This document shows positions 58,201-64,000 of a DNA stretch of 64,000 bases, piece after piece. The notes beneath the pieces are model-generated. The model searched no databases. It saw only the letters and a list, made by a program, of their open reading frames with translations, and was not told the DNA's origin. Where the stretch lies: NCBI GenBank assembly GCA_011037195.1, contig JAAEAF010005023.1:1-64000 (forward strand). The letters are read 5' to 3'. Made by a program: the position numbers and the translations under genes. Each line of letters opens with the position of its first letter. Position 1 is the stretch's first letter. Source of the DNA: Triatoma infestans. Its lineage: Eukaryota > Arthropoda > Insecta > Hemiptera > Reduviidae.

Positions 58201-58660
58201 AGAAACATTCTAAGGACTGTAATTTTTTTTGTTGAGCCGTGAGATGCATCCAAGACTGGGGCTATGTTTTTATAATATTTAGCTACAAACATAAAATATA
58301 TTATCATCTAATACTATGAATAAAGACTTTGTTTTTTTTATGTATTGTTAGAAATATTCTAAGGAAGTGAATATTTCTGTTGAGCCGCGATATGACATAC
58401 AAGACTAGGGCTAAGATTTTATAATATTTAGCTAAAGACTTTAATATTTTTTTGATATTATCATACAATACGATGAACAAATACTTTGTGTTTTTTTTAT
58501 GTTCATGTTTAAATTAAATTATGTTTACACTTATAATATTTAGCTACAAACATTAAATATATTATCATCCTATACTATGAATAAAGACTTTATGTATTGT
58601 TAGAAACATTCTAAGGACTTTAATATTTTTGTTGAGCCGGTAGATGACATACAGGACATG
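55258..58660. repeat. Tandem array, ~85-bp unit with variants (left arm)
   Basis: From about 55400 the word GAGCCGTGAGATGAC recurs (for example at 55807, 55892 and 55977, an 85-bp period). It is followed by ACATGCGGCTAAG or ACTAGGGCTAAG, then ATAATATTTAGCTAGAAAC and ATTCTAAGGACTTTAATATTG. A second unit with TATTATCATCCAATACTATGA and AAAGACTTTG appears from about 57180 onward. 55258-55400 is a non-repetitive GC-richer lead-in. No coding sequence. Confidence 0.9.
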
Positions 58661-59085
58661 CGGGTAAGTTGGCTAGAAACATTAAATATATTATCATCCA
58701 TTACTATGAACATGTATTGTTTCACTTTTTTATGTGTATTAATACTAGTATACTATGTTTTTTCATGTTTTAATACGTGTGTGTATTCTGTATTTTTTAC
58801 TTTTTTAAGTTTAGTACTACTATGTTTTATGTATTGTTTCATTTTTTTTTTTGTGTATTAATACTAGTATACTATGTTTTTTCATGTTTTAATACTTGTG
58901 TTTTTTGTAATTTTACTTTTATGTTTAGTACTAGTTTGTGTTAAAACAGGTATGTTTAATACTTGTGTTTTTTGTATTTTTACTTTTTACATGTAGCAAG
59001 GCAGTTAACCCAGGACCAAACTTTGTAGCATCGTAAGTGTGAAAAGTAGTACGTTGACATCTCCAAATTAATCCTTTAGGAGTGC

Positions 59086-59411
59086 TTGGCTTGAGCAAAT
59101 TGCAACAAATTGGCTTTCGAATGTCTTGTAACACATGAAGTGATACCTTCACGAATACCGGATTCAATCATAAGATGTTTATCATAATCGGTCAATAGTT
59201 CCAATTTTACTTGTGTATATTTCAAACAGGCGTCAAATACCAACCCAGGCGTTGTGAATTACCAACTTGGAGCAATGCTGTAAATAGATTCACACACATT
59301 TCTAAACTGTTCAACTATGTCGCTTAAAAGAATTATGCCTGTTGTTAAATACAATTCTGTGTAATCTCTAAGTGTTTGTATATTGAAAGCGGTCCAGACT
59401 TGAAACTTCAT
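59086..59411 (-). pseudogene. Family B DNA polymerase fragment (left arm copy)
   Basis: Mirror copy of the fragment at 62332-62667, with a length difference of about 10 bp and a few substitutions, so at least one of the two is frameshifted. The same LYLTTDIILLSDIV-type region is seen on minus. See the right-arm copy for domain reasoning. Confidence 0.7.
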
Positions 59412-59639
59412 ATCATATAAACTAAATATACAAAGATCTACAACCTATGTTTTAAAACATTACTTTGGGAAAATTCCTTTTAACGCCACTTTTAGCGGAG
59501 GGTTGGGGTTACAGCTTCTCTAAAGTGATATCATACAATTCTATCATCCAAACAAAATTAATTAGAAATAAATAGATGGCCAAAATTCCAAGTTTTATGA
59601 CAAAATTAGTAAACCGGAAGTGCGCTTTTACTGAAAAGT

Positions 59640-60010
59640 TTTTTTCAGTTTTCGACGAATTTTATTAAATTTCGTACACAAACTATATTATTATTAATAG
59701 TCTTTATTACAAATAATGAAAAAAAAAAAATAATTGAACTTCCAAAAACACCAAGCATGGTCACAGACCGTCGGTGGAGACACAAACTATAATGTCAATT
59801 ATAATTTCAAAATACCCACTTCTGGGTAGCGAACTAGTCGGTTCCCCTGAGCTCCGAAGAGAATCAGAGGCTCTCCTCCTAGTCACTTACACATAGGCAT
59901 GGTGCGAGGACTTGATTGGATTTGAGAAGAATAGCCAACTAGTCGGTTCCTCTGAGCTCCGAGGAGAATCAGAGGGTCTCCTCCTAGGCATAGGACTTAA
60001 TTGGATTTGA
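59640..60010. other. Repeat mosaic in the left arm
   Basis: Contains an inverted CTGGTGTG-family fragment (CCGGAAGTGCGCTTTTACTGAA, about 59380-59700) and two copies of a GAGCTCCGA.GAGAATCAGAGG segment (about 59850 and 59955), all mirrored in the right arm near 61270-61420. Confidence 0.7.
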
Positions 60011-60176
60011 AAAAATAGAAATTAATCTTATCCTGAGTGTTGTGAAGACGAACAAAGCTGGAATTGTAATATACATTACTCCACTATTAAATGAGGTCCC
60101 CACCAAACATCCACTTGTTAGAAATACAAAGCTAAGTAATAAACGATGAACATCCGGTGTGTGTGTGTATATATAA

Positions 60177-60819
60177 AAAGAAGATTATAATTTTATTGTG
60201 TAAAAGTTTATAATCAATCTGAAATCCAGTTGACTGATATAAAACAAATAAAAATTGTACCACACAAATTATAATAATCAAATGTATAATCAAATACTAA
60301 AATATGTATTAGTAATAGCAATTATTTGTATAATGAAATGTAAGGTTGACTGATATAAAACAAATAAAAATTGTAGCACACAAATTATAATAATCAAATA
60401 CTAAAATATGTATTAGTAATAGCAATTATTTGTATAATGAAATGTAAGGAAAAATTATGTTAATAAAATAATTATTAACTATCATTATAAACTAATTATA
60501 TACAGCAATTATGGAAAAAATAAAATAAAATAAAGAATCATATTGAGAAAAGATAAATTGTATAAAGAAGTATATTGTGAAAATAAAAGGAAAATTATAT
60601 TAAGAGAAATATAACATATTAAATACTATCCATAGATATAACTAATTGTTTAAAGAAGTTCATTATTTAAAAATAAAAGAAAGGCTGTATATAGAAACAC
60701 ACCTTATCGCGACAGTATATGATTCACTCTACTGCTATTTCTAACAAGACATACTTTATCTTATTATTTTATATTTTATCTTATTATGTGTTAAAATTAT
60801 TTCAATAAAATTTATAATC
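60177..60819. repeat. Central spacer of the palindrome
   Basis: AT-rich loop of about 640 bp. It contains a tandem duplication of about 115 bp (GTTGACTGATATAAAACAAA at about 60228 and 60346). No open frame. Confidence 0.8.
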
Positions 60820-62331
60820 TTCTTTTTATATATACACACACACACCGGATGTTCATCGTTTATTACTTAGCTTTGTATTTCTAACAAGTGGGTGTTTGGT
60901 GGGGACCTCATTTAATAGTGGAGTAATGTACATTACAATTCCAGCTTTGTTCGTCTTCACAACACTCAGGGTAAGTTTAATTTCTATTTTTTCAAATCCA
61001 ATTATTATTTTATATTTTATCTTATTATGTGTTAAAATTATTTCAATAAAATTTATAATCTTCTTTTTATATATATACACACACACACACACCGGATGTT
61101 CATCGTTTATTTCAGCTTTGTTTATAAAAGCTTTGTATTTCTAACAAGTGGGTGTTTGGTGGGGACCTCATTTAATAGTGGAGTAATATACATTACAATT
61201 CCAGCTTTGTTCGTCTTCACAACACTCAGGGTAAGTTTAATTTCTATTTTTTCAAATCCAATTAAGTCCTATGTCTAGGAGGAGACCCTCTGATTCTCTT
61301 CGGAGCTCAGAGGAACCGACTAGTTAGCTATTCTTCTCAAATCCAATCAAGTCCTCGCACCATGCCTATGTGTAAGTGGCTAGGAGGAGAGCCTCTGATT
61401 CTCTTCGGAGCTCAGGGGAACCGACTAGTTCGCTATCCAGAAGTGGGTATTTTGACGAACGTGTAAGCTAGGGCGCTCGGCAAAGTTCCAATCAGCCCCG
61501 ATAAAACGCTGCACAAGTAGGATACAAATATTGGTGAATCCGCTTTGCGGTCGCTGGATGCGGTACAATCAGGCAGGTGCATACGATGATGGATTTTGTT
61601 TTGTTTTTACATGGGCAAGTGCATAGGATGATAGATGTTTTTGTTTTTACATGTAAAAACTCATAAGAATTGTCTTTGGCCTAAAAAAAACTAAACAAAA
61701 TCTGGTGTGAAACACTCACACAACTTTCTTTTACTCCAGTTTTCAAAATGATAATTGACATTATATCAATTGAATTTAAAAACTCCTTTAGTTTTACTAT
61801 TTATAATTTTTAGTATTAATATTCCTGCCATCAGTATTTATAATTATATAATAATATCATTCCATAAGAATTGTCTTTGGCCTAAAAAAATCTGGTGTGA
61901 AACACTCACACAACTTTCTTTTACTCCAGTTTTCAAAATTATAATTGACATTATAGTTTGTGTCTCCACCGACGGTCTGTGACCATGGTTGGTGTTTTTG
62001 GAAGTTCAATTATTTATTTTTTTTCATTATTTGTAATAAAGACTATTAATAATAATATAGTTTGTGTACGAAATTTAATGAAATTCGTCGAAAACTGAAA
62101 AAAACTTTTCAGTAAAAGCGCACTTCCGGTTTACTAATTTTGTCTTAAAACTTGGAATTTTGGCCATCTATTTAATTTTGTTTGGATGATAGAATTGTAT
62201 AATCAACTATGATATCACTTTAAGGAAGCTGTAACCCCAACCCTCCGCTAAAAGTGGCGTTAAAAGGAATTTTCACAAAGTAATGTTTTAAAACATAAGT
62301 TGTAGATCTTTGTATATTTAGTTTATATGAT

Positions 62332-62667
62332 ATGAAGTTTCAAGTCTGGACCGCTTTCAATATACAAACACTTAGAGATTACCCAGAATTGTATTTAACA
62401 ACAGACATAATTCTTTTAAGCGACATAGTTGAACAGTTTAGAAATGTGTGTGAATCTATTTACAGCATTGATCCAAGTTGGTAATTCACAACGCCTGGGT
62501 TGGTATTTGACGCCTGTTTGAAATATACACAAATAAAATTGGAACTATTGACCGATTATGATAAACATCTTATGATTGAATCCGGTATTCGTGAAGGTAT
62601 CACTTCATGTGTTACAAGACATTCGAAAGCCAATTTGTTGCAATTTGCTCAAGCCAAGCACTCCTAA
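62332..62667 (+). pseudogene. Protein-primed family B DNA polymerase fragment
   Basis: The frame reads DYPELYLTTDIILLSDIVEQ, a stop near 62482, then FTTPGLVFDACLKYT and LELLTDYDKHLMIESGIREG, then TRHSKAN. This series is the region leading into the palm of DNA_pol_B_2 proteins (D..LYL.TD..LL.D, SPG/TPGL..DA, GIR.G). Such proteins are encoded by Maverick/Polinton elements, adenovirus- and adintovirus-like genomes and linear plasmids. After KAN the homology stops. Polymerase active-site motifs and the exonuclease domain are absent. Confidence 0.7.
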
Positions 62668-62812
62668 AGGATTAATTTGGACATGTCAACGTACTACTGT
62701 TCACACTTACGATGCTACAAAGTTTGGTCCTGGGTTAACTGCCTTGCTACATGTAAAAAGTAAAAATACAAAAAACACAAGTATTAAACATACCTGTTTT
62801 AGCACAAACTAG
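62576..62812 (+). other. 78-codon frame conserved in both palindrome arms
   Basis: This frame and its mirror (58931-59167, minus) encode 78 residues differing at only three positions. The upstream half overlaps polymerase sequence out of frame. The later half (STPKGLIW, YDATKFGPGLTALLH) belongs to no family I know. Conservation probably reflects recent duplication of the arms rather than selection. Confidence 0.4.
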
Positions 62813-64000
62813 TACTAAACATAAAAGTAAAATTACAAAAAACACACGTATTAAAACATGAAAAAACATAGTATACTAGTATTAATACACATAAAAAAGT
62901 GAAACCATACATGTTCATAGTAATGGATGATAATGCATTTAATGTTTCTAGCCAACTTACCCGCATGTCCTGTACGTCATCTACCGGCTCAACAAAAATA
63001 TTAAAGTCCTTAGAATGTTTCTAACAATACATAAAGTCTTTATTCATAGTATAGGATGATAATATATTTAATGTTTGTAGCTAAATATTATAAGTATAAA
63101 CATAATTTAATTTAAACATAAACATAAAAAAAAACACAAAGTATTTGTTCATCGTATTGTATGATAATAATATCAAAAAATATTAAAGTCTTTAGCTAAA
63201 TATTATAAAATCTTAGCCCTAGTCTTGTATGTCATATCGCGGCTCAACAGAAATATTCACTTCCTTAGAATATTTCTAACAATACATAAAAAAAACAAAG
63301 TCTTTATTCATAGTATTCGATAATAATATATTTAATGTTTCTAGCTAAATTTCACACAACTTCGCAGCATGTCCTGTATTATGTCATCTCACGGCTCAAA
63401 ACAATATTAAAGTCCTTAGAATGTGTTTAGCTAAATTTTATAATTTTTCACATAATTTAATTTAAACAGTAACATATTTTATTTAAACACAAACATAAAA
63501 AACACGAAGTATTTGTTCATTGTATTGTATGATAATATAGTTGGACCTAGTCCAAAACAAAGTCTTTATTCATAGTATTGAATGATAATTTATTTAATGT
63601 TTGTAGCTAAATATTATAACATATTTGCCCTAGTCTTGTATGTCATCTCACGAAATATTATAAGTGTAAAGATAATTTAATTTAAACATGAAGAAAATAC
63701 ATAAAAATTCACAAAGCATTTGTTCATCGTATTGGATGATAATATATTTAATGTTTCTAGCTAAATATTATAAAATATTAACCGTCGACTTGGATGTCAT
63801 CTCACGGCTAAAAAACAATATAGAAGTCCTTAGAATGTTTCTAAAAATACATAAAAAAAATCAAAGTCTTTGTTCATAGTATTGCATGATAATATATTTC
63901 ATGTTTCTAGCTGAATATTATAAAATCTTCGCCCTAGTCTTGAATGTCATCTCACGGCTCAAAAACAATATTAAAGTCCTTAGAATGTTTCTAGCTAAAT

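Larger units (their letters stand above)
57799..60176 (+). repeat. Left arm of a giant inverted repeat (aligned part)
   Basis: This aligns base by base, in reverse complement, with 60820-64000. Checkpoints: 57799 with 64000, 58931-59167 with 62576-62812, 59700-59800 with about 61950-62045, and 60151 with 60851. Outside 57799 the array continues leftward while the partner leaves the window, so the true arm may be longer. Confidence 0.9.
60820..64000 (-). repeat. Right arm of the giant inverted repeat (runs off window)
   Basis: Reverse complement of 57799-60176 with two additions. One is a tandem duplication of a segment with GGTGTTTGGTGGGGACCTC at about 60890 and 61150. The other is a ~480-bp insert at about 61455-61930, which includes two ATCTGGTGTG family starts. 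The array continues to the last base. Confidence 0.9.

Noticed and set aside
55400..58660. CRISPR or regularly spaced repeat system
   Set aside because: Units are contiguous ~85-bp tandem copies with no unique spacers, and they lie in palindrome arms.
60853..61278. Short frames near the palindrome centre (TSFNSGV.YITIPALFVFTTLR)
   Set aside because: At first they looked like transporter helices, but they are repeated by local tandem duplication, have no splice context and match no part of the transporter.
50330..64000. Remaining exons of the second transporter
   Set aside because: Searched by eye for the SWIGSLYSFG, PESP, QQ.SG and GPLPW motifs; none found, so they must lie outside the window or be absent.

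Overview
This is a eukaryotic, AT-rich, intron-containing and extremely repeat-dense window. The gene structure (GT..AG introns, one transporter spread over 29 kb) and the transposon mix (errantivirus-like Ty3/gypsy with env, mariner, piggyBac, jockey, RTE-like, Penelope-like) point to an arthropod, most likely an insect. No bacterial-type operons are present. Most long open frames belong to transposable elements in various states of decay.

The one clearly intact host gene is a six-exon MFS sugar transporter of the facilitated trehalose/glucose type (Tret1-like). Its exons are at 14944-15013, 19884-20218, 33906-34181, 41552-41857, 41963-42071 and 43681-43982, on the + strand. All junctions keep frame and give 465 residues. 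Its introns hold almost everything else between 15 and 43 kb: a shortened mariner, a tRNA-derived SINE 8 bases past an exon 2 splice donor, a jockey 3' fragment, an LTR element with an internally inverted gag, and a Penelope-like element with 10-bp target duplications. They also hold many copies of a non-autonomous repeat with 15-bp subterminal inverted repeats. A second paralogue starts at 50245-50314; its first exon has the same length (70 bp) and phase as exon 1 of the first gene, and its remaining exons are not in the window.

Layout: 0.4-2.9 kb is a degenerate piggyBac transposase interrupted by a GC-richer 562-bp insert of unknown origin. 4.06-4.97 kb is jockey ORF1. 4.98-6.72 kb is a 5'-truncated errantivirus-like element, followed by an LTR that also serves as the 5' LTR of a nearly full-length second element (6725-13444). 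13.4-13.8 kb is a fold-back repeat. 14.9-44 kb is the transporter gene. 44-50.2 kb is mostly featureless, with one short ORF of possible retroelement origin. 51.7-54.3 kb is a decayed endonuclease/reverse transcriptase element. 55.0-55.3 kb is a fold-back element carrying a hammerhead-ribozyme-like core. 55.4-64.0 kb is a giant inverted repeat centred near 60.5 kb. Its arms carry an ~85-bp tandem array and a fragment of a protein-primed family B DNA polymerase, and the right arm runs off the window.

The observations most worth follow-up are the giant palindrome with polymerase remnants, the three unrelated fold-back/Penelope repeats that share hammerhead-like cores, the insert in piggyBac, and the LTR element whose gag is inverted against its LTRs.
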